Below, in pieces: positions 1 to 6,833 of a DNA stretch of 12,907 nucleotides. Origin of the DNA: Evtepia sp. (lineage in GTDB: Bacteria > Bacillota > Clostridia > Oscillospirales > Oscillospiraceae); assembly GCA_029256465.1 (NCBI GenBank), contig JAQSXW010000008.1, positions 1 through 12,907 of the forward strand. Direction: 5' to 3'. Position 1 is the stretch's first letter, and each line of letters starts with the position of its first letter. The notes beneath the pieces were generated by a model that did not search any database, had not been told where the DNA came from, and saw only the letters and a list, made by a program, of their open reading frames with translations. The translations under genes were made by a program, and so were the position numbers.

Positions 1-1566
1 TTTGGCCATACCTATTCACTCGATATCGTAGAGATCCCCACCAATCGTCCTATTGCAAGAACTGACCATCCTGACGTTGTCTATAAGAATGAAGAGGGAA
101 AGTACCGTGCCATCATTCGGCAGATTGCCGAGTGCTATGAAAAGGGACAGCCTGTTCTGGTGGGTACGGTCTCCATTGAAAAGTCTGAGCTAATTTCAAA
201 GATGCTCACCAAGCAGGGAATTAAGCATAACGTACTAAACGCCAAAAACCATGAAAAAGAAGCAGAAATTGTAGCGCAGGCCGGTAAGTTTGGCACAGTC
301 ACTGTGGCTACCAACATGGCTGGTCGTGGTACGGATATTGTGCTGGGTGGTAATGCAGAATACTTGGCCAAGGCTGACCTACGAAAGGCCGGTCTCACGG
401 AAGAGCTGATTGCGGAAGCTACTGGCTTTGCAGAAACTGACAATGAATATATTCTAGATGCCCGTCATCGCTATGCAGAAGCAGAAGCCAAGTACAAGGC
501 TCTTCTGGAACAGGAATACGAGCAAGTGAAAGCAGTTGGCGGTCTGTTTATTCTGGGTACGGAACGGCATGAATCCCGCCGTATCGATAATCAGCTCCGC
601 GGTCGTTCCGGCCGTCAGGGAGATCCCGGTGAAACCCGGTTCTTCATCTCCTTGGAAGACGATGTTATGCGTCTGTTCGGCTCTGATCGTGTCATGAATA
701 TGATGGAAACTCTGAAAATTGACGATGACACGCCCATCGATGCAAAGATGCTGACTGGTGCCATCGAAAATGCCCAGAAGCGAGTGGAATCCCGACACTT
801 CCAGTCCCGTAAAAACCTGCTGGAGTATGACGACGTGATGAATACCCAGCGTGAAGTCATTTACAAACAGCGTCGTCAGGTTTTAGACGGCGAAGATATG
901 AAGGAAAATGTACGCACCATGTTGCATAACCTGATCGCCAAGGGCGTTCAAAATCACATGGGCGAGCGTAACGTTATGGATGCCGACTCTTTCGCAGAAG
1001 TAACGAATCCATTCCGTGGTTTGTTCCTAGCTCCGAATGACCTGCAGCTGACAGACAGTGAACTCAAAGACCTTCGTGCGGACAACCTTATTTCTATGCT
1101 ACAAGAAAAAGCAGCGGCTGTTTATACTGCCAAGGAAGACTCCCTGGGTGAGGATGTGATGCGCGAGGTAGAACGCGTCATGATGCTCCGAACGGTGGAT
1201 GAATATTGGATGGATCACATTGATGCAATGAACGACTTAAAGCAAGGTATCGTTCTGCGCGCCTATGCCCAGACCAATCCCGTCGTGGAATACAAGCGTG
1301 AAGGCTTCGACATGTTCGAAGCGATGATCTCCGCCATTCAGGAAGAAACAGTACGGCGTATTTTTCTTGCAAGGGTGCAGGCGTCCGGCGATGTTAAGCG
1401 TGAGCGTGTTGCTAAAATTACTGGGGAGTCCGGCGGCGGCGATGAAGCAGCGAAGAATACCCCGGTGAAAAAGTCGGTTAAAATTGGCCGTAACGATCCC
1501 TGTCCCTGCGGTAGCGGTCAGAAATGGAAAAAATGCACCTGCCCCACTTACCATCAGGATCTATAA
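1..1566 (+). CDS. secA: Protein translocase subunit SecA, C-terminal part (5' end lies outside the window)
   Basis: ATPase motor of the Sec pathway, pushing preproteins through SecYEG. The reading frame is open from base 1 and gives 521 residues of the C-terminal two thirds. Visible landmarks, numbered from the window start, are the end of the preprotein-crosslinking region (YSLDIVEIPTNRP, residues 5-17), the second helicase domain with ATNMAGRGTDIVLGG (about 102-116), the arginine-finger region RIDNQLRGRSGRQGDPG (about 194-210), and the helical wing/scaffold segment with EYWMDHIDAMNDLKQGI (about 401-417). The tail ends in a SEC-C zinc motif, CPCGSG...C, with cysteines at 501, 503 and 512. 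The usual fourth ligand (C or H directly after C512) is Thr513 here, and Cys514 follows. It ends in TAA. pgeF follows on the same strand after 88 bases that contain a large palindrome. The identification is secure. Confidence 0.98.
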   Translation, partial: FGHTYSLDIVEIPTNRPIARTDHPDVVYKNEEGKYRAIIRQIAECYEKGQPVLVGTVSIEKSELISKMLTKQGIKHNVLNAKNHEKEAEIVAQAGKFGTVTVATNMAGRGTDIVLGGNAEYLAKADLRKAGLTEELIAEATGFAETDNEYILDARHRYAEAEAKYKALLEQEYEQVKAVGGLFILGTERHESRRIDNQLRGRSGRQGDPGETRFFISLEDDVMRLFGSDRVMNMMETLKIDDDTPIDAKMLTGAIENAQKRVESRHFQSRKNLLEYDDVMNTQREVIYKQRRQVLDGEDMKENVRTMLHNLIAKGVQNHMGERNVMDADSFAEVTNPFRGLFLAPNDLQLTDSELKDLRADNLISMLQEKAAAVYTAKEDSLGEDVMREVERVMMLRTVDEYWMDHIDAMNDLKQGIVLRAYAQTNPVVEYKREGFDMFEAMISAIQEETVRRIFLARVQASGDVKRERVAKITGESGGGDEAAKNTPVKKSVKIGRNDPCPCGSGQKWKKCTCPTYHQDL

Positions 1567-1597
1567 TCCGTTTTGATGAACAAATTGAGATCACCAC

Positions 1598-1629
1598 ACT
1601 CCGAGGATTGCAGCTGCAATCCTCGGAGT
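1598..1629. repeat. 32-bp perfect palindrome between secA and pgeF
   Basis: The arms 1598-1613 (ACTCCGAGGATTGCAG) and 1614-1629 are exact reverse complements with no spacer. In RNA this gives a roughly 14-bp stem with a tetraloop AGCU. No T-run follows on either strand, so it is not a typical intrinsic terminator. It sits 8 bases before the pgeF Shine-Dalgarno sequence. It may be an mRNA stability or attenuation hairpin between secA and pgeF, or a protein-binding site; the sequence does not decide which. Confidence 0.85.
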
Positions 1630-1637
1630 CTCTGTAG

Positions 1638-1645
1638 AAAGGAGG
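1638..1645 (+). promoter_or_regulatory. Ribosome binding site of pgeF, fixes a TTG start
   Basis: AAAGGAGG lies 9 bases before TTG at 1655. No ATG or GTG in the frame is near enough to compete, so the TTG is taken as the start. Confidence 0.85.
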
Positions 1646-1654
1646 ATATTCCCT

Positions 1655-2476
1655 TTGTCCTTTACTCAAAACGATCACAGTGGCCTTGTATACTATACCA
1701 CAGATTCCTTTTGCTCCACCGGTGGAGTAATCCATGGATTTTCTACTCGTTTGGGTGGTGTCAGTCAGGGGCCTCTCTCCAGTCTCAACCTAGGCCGCAG
1801 CAGAAACGATGAGCCTGACCTTGTACGAGAGAACTACCATCGCTTCGGCGATGCGCTGGGCGCAAACCTTGATCGGATCGTCATGTGCCAACAGGTACAT
1901 TCGGATACAGTCCGCATAGTAACGGAAGCAGATGCCTTTAACGATCTCTATGAGCCGACCCGTTTTGAGGGGGATGGCCTCATCACCAACCGCCCAGGCC
2001 TTACGCTTGCGGTATTCTATGCCGACTGTATCCCGGTTTTGCTCTATGATCCTGTGTGCAGGGTGATTGCGGCCATTCATTCCGGCTGGCGTGGAACCTC
2101 CCTAGGTATTGCAGGAAAAGCTGTGATGCAAATGTCCCAGAGCTTTGGTTCACGCCCAGATACCATTCTGGCCGCCATTGGGCCTGGAATCGGTCCTCGT
2201 TGTTTTGAAACTCATGATGATGTGCCAAAGGCCATGGTTCAAACATTGGGAGCCTCCATTTCACCGTTCATTACGCCTCTGCTGGACCAAAAGTATCAGG
2301 TGGATCTCAAGGGCATCATTGCGTATCAATTGCACTCCATTGGTCTTCTTCCTGAACACATTTCAAGTTCAGACCTTTGCACTGGCTGCCACTTGGATCT
2401 TTTCTGGTCTCATCGGAAGTTGGGAGATCAGAGAGGAAACCAAGCTGCCATGATACAGCTGCTCCCAATATCATGA
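1655..2476 (+). CDS. pgeF: Peptidoglycan editing factor PgeF (YfiH/laccase-domain protein, DUF152)
   Basis: Cytoplasmic zinc/copper-binding family long labelled multicopper polyphenol oxidase. In E. coli the family member (YfiH) is a hydrolase that clears mis-built muropeptide precursors (L-Ser in place of L-Ala), hence PgeF; other members act on purine nucleosides. The protein has 273 residues, close to the usual 240-280. The three metal ligands are in their expected motifs: His82 in CQQVHSD, Cys125 in YADCIPVLLYDP, and His142 in AAIHSGWRGT. Further family motifs are GFSTRLGGVS (28-37), GDGLIT (106-111) and AAIGPGIGPRCFE (168-180). It starts at TTG behind a strong ribosome binding site. It may be co-transcribed with secA, since no separate promoter is evident in the 88-base gap, but the palindrome there could modulate read-through. 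A terminator follows directly. Confidence 0.93.
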   Translation: MSFTQNDHSGLVYYTTDSFCSTGGVIHGFSTRLGGVSQGPLSSLNLGRSRNDEPDLVRENYHRFGDALGANLDRIVMCQQVHSDTVRIVTEADAFNDLYEPTRFEGDGLITNRPGLTLAVFYADCIPVLLYDPVCRVIAAIHSGWRGTSLGIAGKAVMQMSQSFGSRPDTILAAIGPGIGPRCFETHDDVPKAMVQTLGASISPFITPLLDQKYQVDLKGIIAYQLHSIGLLPEHISSSDLCTGCHLDLFWSHRKLGDQRGNQAAMIQLLPIS

Positions 2477-2498
2477 TTTCAGAAAATGTATATACAGC

Positions 2499-2530
2499 AA
2501 AAGAGGACGGGATAGACTCCCGTCCTCTTT
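2499..2530. terminator. Two-way intrinsic terminator between pgeF and the Cys-rich protein gene
   Basis: A 13-bp stem AAAGAGGACGGGA (2500-2512) pairs with 2518-2530 around the loop TAGAC. It is A-rich on the left and T-rich on the right, so it can stop both pgeF (+) and the leftward unit ending at 2540. Confidence 0.85.
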
Positions 2531-2539
2531 ATTATGTAC

Positions 2540-2833
2540 TCATTCATCTCCAGTTCTCTTCTGTTTGCAGGGAAAGCGCCGCGCAATTTCTGCCATGCGG
2601 CCAACGATCTCATCATAGCTTTCCGGTCTATGGGGGAATAGGCAACTGCTACAGTCCTTTACCCCCTGCCCAGATACCTGAAAAGATCCGCCGCAATCTT
2701 CTCCTAATGGATAGAGCGGGCAGTAGCAAAACAGGCAGTTGAACGCTTCTCCCTCTTCTAACTGATGGCAGGGATAATAGTCACATTCCCGATTAGTGTA
2801 GTATCGATAAGACCCTTTTCTTTCTTCGCTCAA
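2540..2833 (-). CDS. Cysteine-rich small domain protein (COG2158/PF04071 type)
   Basis: A 97-residue protein with nine cysteines: 17, 22, 33, 36, 38, 47, 61, 64 and 89. The family-defining blocks are YYPCH (19-23), FNCLFCYCPLY (31-41), DCGG (46-49) and KDCSSCLFPH (59-68). These match the uncharacterised zinc-finger-like 'cysteine-rich small domain', in which the clustered CxxC pairs probably hold zinc or an iron-sulfur centre. No biochemical function is established. Relatives are sometimes near or fused to cobalamin-biosynthesis genes, but nothing of that kind is here. The start is TTG at 2833, 9 bases after AGGGGG. It lies 42 bases downstream of the amidase gene on the same strand and probably shares its transcript. 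Confidence 0.8.
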   Translation of the reverse strand: MSEERKGSYRYYTNRECDYYPCHQLEEGEAFNCLFCYCPLYPLGEDCGGSFQVSGQGVKDCSSCLFPHRPESYDEIVGRMAEIARRFPCKQKRTGDE

Positions 2834-2875
2834 TTGAACTCGCCCCCTAATTTGGCTGGCTTAGCTCGGTTAATT

Positions 2876-3577
2876 TCAATCCTTCAATTCTCTTGCATTC
2901 TTGAGGTCTTGTTTGAATTGTTCCCAAGCATCTGGATGCTTTACATAATAGATCGGACACTCCTTACCCGTCACATCATAATGGCGTATCACCTGCGTCT
3001 CATCAACTCCGCAAGCTTGGCAGAGCCATGCGGTCAAACGAAGAAGTGCGTCGTAGCTTTCTTTCGAAAACTTCCCATCTTCGCCCATATGGCAAACCTC
3101 AATGGATATTGTGTCCCGGTTCCGATCATTACTGGCGGAAGATTTTTCTTCTAGCGGAAGGCACTGGACAATTTCTCCTTCTAGCCCAACCAAAAAGTGA
3201 GAGTTCACTTCTGTGCCGGGGTTTGCAAAATAATCTCGATTCTGCTCAGCCGTAGTCCCTGGATTTCCAACATAGTGGATCACAATTCCATTGATATCCT
3301 CCAGATACTCCCCCCGCCTTGAATCGCAATCTTTGGGAATAATTTGTTCATCAATCCATGACGGCATTTTTATCTTTGCCAATTTCGCCACTTTGGGATT
3401 GTCTATCTGTTTCGCATCTCCAGCTGCAACGTGTTCTATCATAAGTACGCCGAGCATAAAACTGACTATGATTAAGATCGCCACAAAGAACCGATGTACG
3501 GGGCGTTTTATGTCACTGAATGGTTTTTTAAAACCTTTTTTCTGGCTCTTCTCAGCCAACCGTGTTGGGCTCATCAT
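2876..3577 (-). CDS. Membrane-anchored N-acetylmuramoyl-L-alanine amidase (Amidase_2 / PGRP fold)
   Basis: Zinc amidase predicted to cut the bond between MurNAc and L-Ala of peptidoglycan, acting outside the membrane. The 233-residue protein has a basic N-terminus, one hydrophobic segment (about 29-49, FRFFVAIL...-like) without an obvious cleavage site, a linker, then the catalytic domain (about 90-225). Putative zinc ligands are His101 (VIHYVGNPGTT), His199 and Cys207 (RHYDVTGKEC). The His-to-Cys spacing of 8 and Lys205 two residues before the Cys match H122, K128 and C130 of T7 lysozyme. Other family blocks are NSHFLVGLEGEIVQCLP (125-141) and SIEVCH (158-163). It begins at the first ATG of ATGATG behind AAAGGAA. 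It is one of two leftward wall genes, but has its own promoter after the PBP terminator. A spore or vegetative role cannot be told from the sequence. Confidence 0.92.
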   Translation of the reverse strand: MMSPTRLAEKSQKKGFKKPFSDIKRPVHRFFVAILIIVSFMLGVLMIEHVAAGDAKQIDNPKVAKLAKIKMPSWIDEQIIPKDCDSRRGEYLEDINGIVIHYVGNPGTTAEQNRDYFANPGTEVNSHFLVGLEGEIVQCLPLEEKSSASNDRNRDTISIEVCHMGEDGKFSKESYDALLRLTAWLCQACGVDETQVIRHYDVTGKECPIYYVKHPDAWEQFKQDLKNARELKD

Positions 3578-3638
3578 TCGTTCCTTTCCCTTGGAGTGCT
3601 TATTCTATCTGTCCGTGTATTAGGTCTAATAATACACT

Positions 3639-3667
3639 AATTTATCACGTTTTACCTTTGGAGTCAA
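3639..3667 (-). promoter_or_regulatory. Putative sigma-A promoter of the amidase / Cys-rich gene unit
   Basis: Read leftward: TTGACT (3667-3662), 17 bases, TAAATT (3644-3639). It lies about 60 bases before the amidase start and just after the PBP terminator, supporting an independent transcript. Confidence 0.6.
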
Positions 3668-3688
3668 TCGTTTTCCTTCAACCTCTAC

Positions 3689-3732
3689 AAAAGGCACCCC
3701 CTTATTCGCTTTCTCGCAAATATGGGGATGCC
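3689..3732 (-). terminator. Intrinsic terminator of the class A PBP gene
   Basis: Read leftward: GGCATCCCC (3732-3724) pairs with GGGGGTGCC (3701-3693), with one U-G pair. An inner helix ATTTGC/GCGAAT extends it, and TTTT follows (3692-3689). It begins 24 bases after the PBP stop codon. Confidence 0.8.
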
Positions 3733-3755
3733 CTTCAAGCGCTTTACAATCTCAG

Positions 3756-6056
3756 TTAATCTTCTTTCGGCTTGGTGTTTTGCTTCGGTGTCTCGGGTGT
3801 CGTCGGCTCTGTGGGAGTCTGCCCGTCTCCAGTATCAGTTCCAGTCGTCCCACCTGAGGAATTTTTCGGCCAAGTCGTTGGATCCTCCGCATTGAAGTTG
3901 GGGTCATTCGTTGGCCAAGTCGTTGGATCATTGATGTCAAATGGCTTTGTAACCGGGGCTGCTTTGTGAACCTTGCAAGTGGATTTGGGCGCATCTTCTT
4001 TGGATAACGTAACCCTGCCAATGTTTCCACCGCAGTTTGATGTCGCCAGTAGCCCACTCACTTTACAATATTCAACCGTTACAAGGGTGCTTTGATCCGG
4101 ACTAGTAAAGTTCTTGTCGGACAAATTGGCATGCACCTTCTGCATCACCTTCCGCCACATAACCGCAGATGGGTTTCCGTCAATCCGCATGGCTTCTTGC
4201 TTATCATATCCAGTCCAGACGGCTGCAGTGTAGTAGGGTGAATACCCGGCAAACCAAAGATCTTTTCGTAATGTAGTAGTACCCGTTTTTCCTGCAAGTG
4301 TCATCCCACTAAAGTTCGCAGAGGTACCCGTACCAGACTTCACAACTTCTTGCAGCATGTTATTGATGTAGAAGGTCGTCTTCTGTTTCAAGGCAACCTG
4401 GCCATTGGAATCCCGTTCTAAAAGCACCTTTCCTTTGTTATCCAACACCTTGGTATAGGTACTTGGCTTGTAATAAATCCCGCCTCTGGGGAAAACGGAA
4501 TAGGCTGCGGCCATGTCATAGGTGCTGACGCCATCGGTGAGTCCTCCCAGCGCAAGTTGAGCTAACCCAATATCCGTATAGAGTTTCGAACCAATGGTGC
4601 GCGATTCGACCAACTTGATATGGAATCGGTCGCGCATAAACTGATAGCTGACTTCAGGTGTGACATGCTTGGCCAGCACTTTCACTGCTACAGTATTACA
4701 AGATACTCTGAGTGCCTCAATCATTGTCATTTTCCCACGGTAACTGCCATAGGAGTTAACCGGCCATGCCTTTTCATATGGGCTGTCTGTCTCCACAGTA
4801 AGCGGAGTAATAAGGCCCATCTCAATCGCTTGCGAATAGACGGCCAAAGGCTTAATGGAAGATCCAGGTGGGCGCTTTGTCTGCGTGGCTCTGTTGAGTA
4901 CTCGGCTCTCTGTCTTCTGCCCTACGCCACCCGCAAGTGCCACGACATTCCCGTTTTGATTGTCGACTATGGTAATGGCAGACTGCATCGGCAGTCCACT
5001 GGGAGAAGTATAGTTTAAATTCCCTCGATCGGAATAGACAGCGTCCACTGCTGCCTGAACAGCCGGATCTAGACAACTGTAAATTTGCAGGCCACCGGAA
5101 TACACCATTCCAGCAGCAGCCTGATCCGATAGGTTGTAAGTATCTTTCAAATCCGAAATGACTTGGTCAATCACTGCATCCACATACCAGCCATAAGGTT
5201 TAATAGCCTCCCTGGTTTCATCTTCACCTCTGATGAATTTCAGCTCTTCACCCTTGGCTTGGTCGCATTCTTCCTTGGAGATCTTTCCCTGAGCATACAT
5301 TTGATCAAGGATATTCTCCTGCCGTACCTTATTTTTCTTTGGATCCCGATACGGATCATATTGAGATGGATTGTTGGTAATCCCAATAAGGCTAGCACAT
5401 TCCGCCAAACTCAGCTCAGAAACATTCTTGCCAAAATAGGCATAGGAAGCGGTATAAATGCCGTTGCATCCCTCGCCTAAGAAGATGCAGTTGAGATACC
5501 ACTCCAAAATCTTTTCTTTCGAATAATTGTCTTCAAATTCTAGCGCACGGAAAATCTCCTTGACCTTTCTCTTCACCGTCACTTGATTTTCAGTGGTCAG
5601 GTTTTTGATGAGTTGCTGTGTTATCGTGGAGCCACCTTGAATATCCTGTCCTGTAAACATATTAATGATGCCCTTGGACGTACGAATCCAATCCACGCCA
5701 TGGTGCTTATAAAAGCGTTTATCTTCAATCGAAACAGCGGCATTAATGAGGTTTTTGGGGATATCCTCATAGTCGATCCAGATCCGGTTCTCTCCAGCAT
5801 GAAGAGCCTGCAGCTGCTTGTCCTCACCTGTTTTCTTATCTTTATAGTATACACTTGTGGTAAGATCCAGAGAAAAATCGGTCAGCTTCAAATCAGCGTC
5901 GGGCATAATAACCATCTTAACATACATTGCAGCCATACAAGCCAGCATTGCACCGGTCACCACGCAGATTAATGCAATGGTACCAATCACGCGAAGAACC
6001 GGCCGATCTGCAATTTTGCTTTGTTGTTTTTGTACATTTTCTACTCGTCTAGACAA
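3756..6056 (-). CDS. Class A penicillin-binding protein (bifunctional glycosyltransferase/transpeptidase, PBP1a family)
   Basis: Polymerises lipid II glycan chains and cross-links the stem peptides outside the membrane. The protein has 766 residues: a short cytoplasmic N-terminus, a TM helix (about 23-46), a GT51 glycosyltransferase domain with EDKRFYKHHG (catalytic Glu111), GGSTITQQLIKN (141-152) and EWYLNCIFLGEGCNGI (185-200), then a transpeptidase domain with RPPGSSIKP (active Ser399, Lys402), SCN (452-454) and KTGTT (590-594). After residue 655 comes a region with paired cysteines (664, 675, 694), then a low-complexity tail rich in Thr, Pro, Asp and Asn that repeats DPTTWP at 710-715 and 725-730. 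The tail is presumably extracellular. The start is TTG, fixed by GGAGG 7 bases upstream. It is transcribed alone from an extended -10 promoter and ends in a strong terminator. Confidence 0.96.
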   Translation of the reverse strand: MSRRVENVQKQQSKIADRPVLRVIGTIALICVVTGAMLACMAAMYVKMVIMPDADLKLTDFSLDLTTSVYYKDKKTGEDKQLQALHAGENRIWIDYEDIPKNLINAAVSIEDKRFYKHHGVDWIRTSKGIINMFTGQDIQGGSTITQQLIKNLTTENQVTVKRKVKEIFRALEFEDNYSKEKILEWYLNCIFLGEGCNGIYTASYAYFGKNVSELSLAECASLIGITNNPSQYDPYRDPKKNKVRQENILDQMYAQGKISKEECDQAKGEELKFIRGEDETREAIKPYGWYVDAVIDQVISDLKDTYNLSDQAAAGMVYSGGLQIYSCLDPAVQAAVDAVYSDRGNLNYTSPSGLPMQSAITIVDNQNGNVVALAGGVGQKTESRVLNRATQTKRPPGSSIKPLAVYSQAIEMGLITPLTVETDSPYEKAWPVNSYGSYRGKMTMIEALRVSCNTVAVKVLAKHVTPEVSYQFMRDRFHIKLVESRTIGSKLYTDIGLAQLALGGLTDGVSTYDMAAAYSVFPRGGIYYKPSTYTKVLDNKGKVLLERDSNGQVALKQKTTFYINNMLQEVVKSGTGTSANFSGMTLAGKTGTTTLRKDLWFAGYSPYYTAAVWTGYDKQEAMRIDGNPSAVMWRKVMQKVHANLSDKNFTSPDQSTLVTVEYCKVSGLLATSNCGGNIGRVTLSKEDAPKSTCKVHKAAPVTKPFDINDPTTWPTNDPNFNAEDPTTWPKNSSGGTTGTDTGDGQTPTEPTTPETPKQNTKPKED

Positions 6057-6063
6057 AAGGACA

Positions 6064-6068
6064 CCTCC
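6064..6068 (-). promoter_or_regulatory. Ribosome binding site of the PBP gene, fixes a TTG start
   Basis: GGAGG on the minus strand lies 7 bases before TTG at 6056. No in-frame ATG lies nearby; the following residues are basic, as expected just before the TM helix. Confidence 0.8.
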
Positions 6069-6118
6069 GGATTGTCTTATGTTGATCCGTGTGCATCTAT
6101 AATGATACGACTGCTCCT

Positions 6119-6146
6119 ATTATATCACAGCTTCCCAATTTGTCTA
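6119..6146 (-). promoter_or_regulatory. Promoter of the PBP gene (extended -10)
   Basis: Read leftward: TAGACA (6146-6141), 16 bases, TATAAT (6124-6119), with TGA directly before the -10 box, i.e. an extended TGnTATAAT. The 5' leader would be about 55 bases. Confidence 0.75.
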
Positions 6147-6205
6147 TCCAAGATTTTTTCTTCCTAAATCGGCAGAAGCTGTCAGGAGTTTTTGCCCCTT
6201 TGCTC

Positions 6206-6234
6206 TTGCATTTTCATGATCTGCGGAGTACAAT
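6206..6234 (+). promoter_or_regulatory. Putative promoter of the DUF1292 gene
   Basis: TTGCAT (6206-6211), 17 bases, TACAAT (6229-6234), about 30 bases before the start codon. It is divergent from the PBP promoter. The -35 box is weak. Confidence 0.55.
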
Positions 6235-6250
6235 ATAGCTACAAATCGGG

Positions 6251-6256
6251 AAGGAG
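6251..6256 (+). promoter_or_regulatory. Ribosome binding site deciding the DUF1292 start
   Basis: AAGGAG is 9 bases before ATG 6266. The in-frame TTG at 6257 directly abuts this site and has no ribosome binding site of its own, so 6266 is preferred. Confidence 0.8.
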
Positions 6257-6265
6257 TTGCTCCCC

Positions 6266-6559
6266 ATGGAAGAAAGCTACGGCTCCAACTTCATTACTGT
6301 CACCGACGAAGACGGAAATGAAATAGAATTGGAGCATTTAGACACCATAGAGTGGAACGGCCAAAAGTACCTTTCCTTTTTCCCCACAGTACAAGAGGGA
6401 GAAGAAGTACCTGAAGAGGAACTTGGTCTGATTATCCTCAAAGTTGTCAATGAAAATGGAGAAGAAATCTTATCCACCTTGGACAATGACGAGGAACTGG
6501 ACTCTGTTTACGAACAGTTTATGGAAAACCTTTTTGACGACGAAGAAGAAGACGAATAA
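6266..6559 (+). CDS. DUF1292 family protein (YrzB-like), small and acidic
   Basis: A 97-residue protein from ATG 6266. The core FITVTDEDGNEIELEHLDTIEWNGQKYLSFFP (about 9-40), then GLIILKV and the acidic C-terminus ending in a run of Asp/Glu, is the DUF1292 pattern common in Firmicutes. It has no signal peptide or membrane segment, so it is cytoplasmic. The function is unknown. In many Firmicutes the relative sits near the Holliday-junction resolvase-like gene and the alaS region, but here it stands alone between the PBP gene and a 6S RNA. The 6S RNA candidate starts within about 10 bases of its stop, so the two may be partly co-transcribed. Confidence 0.88.
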   Translation: MEESYGSNFITVTDEDGNEIELEHLDTIEWNGQKYLSFFPTVQEGEEVPEEELGLIILKVVNENGEEILSTLDNDEELDSVYEQFMENLFDDEEEDE

Positions 6560-6562
6560 GGT
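6534..6562 (+). promoter_or_regulatory. Possible 6S RNA promoter inside the end of the DUF1292 gene
   Basis: TTGACG (6534-6539), 17 bases, TAAGGT (6557-6562, overlapping the stop codon). The -35 box is good (5/6) but the -10 is poor (3/6). A start near 6568 would fit the first paired bases of the RNA. Processing from a longer DUF1292 transcript is the alternative. Confidence 0.3.
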
Positions 6563-6565
6563 TCT

Positions 6566-6750
6566 CCCTGCGCGGTGCGTGATCTGGCTCTTTTAAACCC
6601 ACATTTCTGAAACGGGACGCTGACTCATTTCGTCGATTGCAGGCCTCCCGGCTATGCCGGAAGTTGGAAGCAGTGAAGCGAAATGGAGGCAACCCACCTG
6701 CCAATACGTGCAGGTTTTAATTGGGTCGCACGGCCGAGGCGGGGCAGTTA
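6566..6750 (+). ncRNA. ssrS: 6S RNA candidate (SsrS-like, RNA polymerase regulator)
   Basis: 6S RNA folds like an open promoter and sequesters the housekeeping RNA polymerase. By eye the stretch folds into the 6S architecture. The closing stem is CCCTGC (6566-6571) with GCGGGG (6739-6744) plus GTGCG (6575-6579) with CGCAC (6727-6731). A large central bubble follows, then a terminal stem ATTTCG (6627-6632) with CGAAAT (6679-6684), capped by a CCGGC/GCCGG hairpin (6648-6660). On the 3' side of the bubble a short hairpin ACCTGC (6696-6701) / GCAGGT (6710-6715) is present, a typical 6S feature. The length of about 185 bases fits. No convincing protein is encoded here on either strand. It was called by fold and context, not by a covariance search. 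Confidence 0.72.
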
Positions 6751-6766
6751 CAGCCCAATATGTTAT

Positions 6767-6810
6767 AAAAAACCTGCTGCTCTATCTAAGGATAGGACAG
6801 CAGGTTTTTT
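6767..6810. terminator. Two-way intrinsic terminator between the 6S RNA and metQ
   Basis: AAAAAACCTGCTG (6767-6779) pairs with CAGCAGGTTTTTT (6798-6810). An inner helix CTATC/GATAG is closed by TAAG. There are six A's before and six T's after, so it works for the rightward RNA and for the leftward met operon, which ends at 6834. Confidence 0.92.
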
Positions 6811-6833
6811 ATTGCAGGTTTTGGTCTTTTTGC

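Noticed and set aside
1598..1629. Intrinsic terminator of secA
   Set aside because: The hairpin is strong but no T-run follows on either strand, so it is listed as a palindrome of unknown role.
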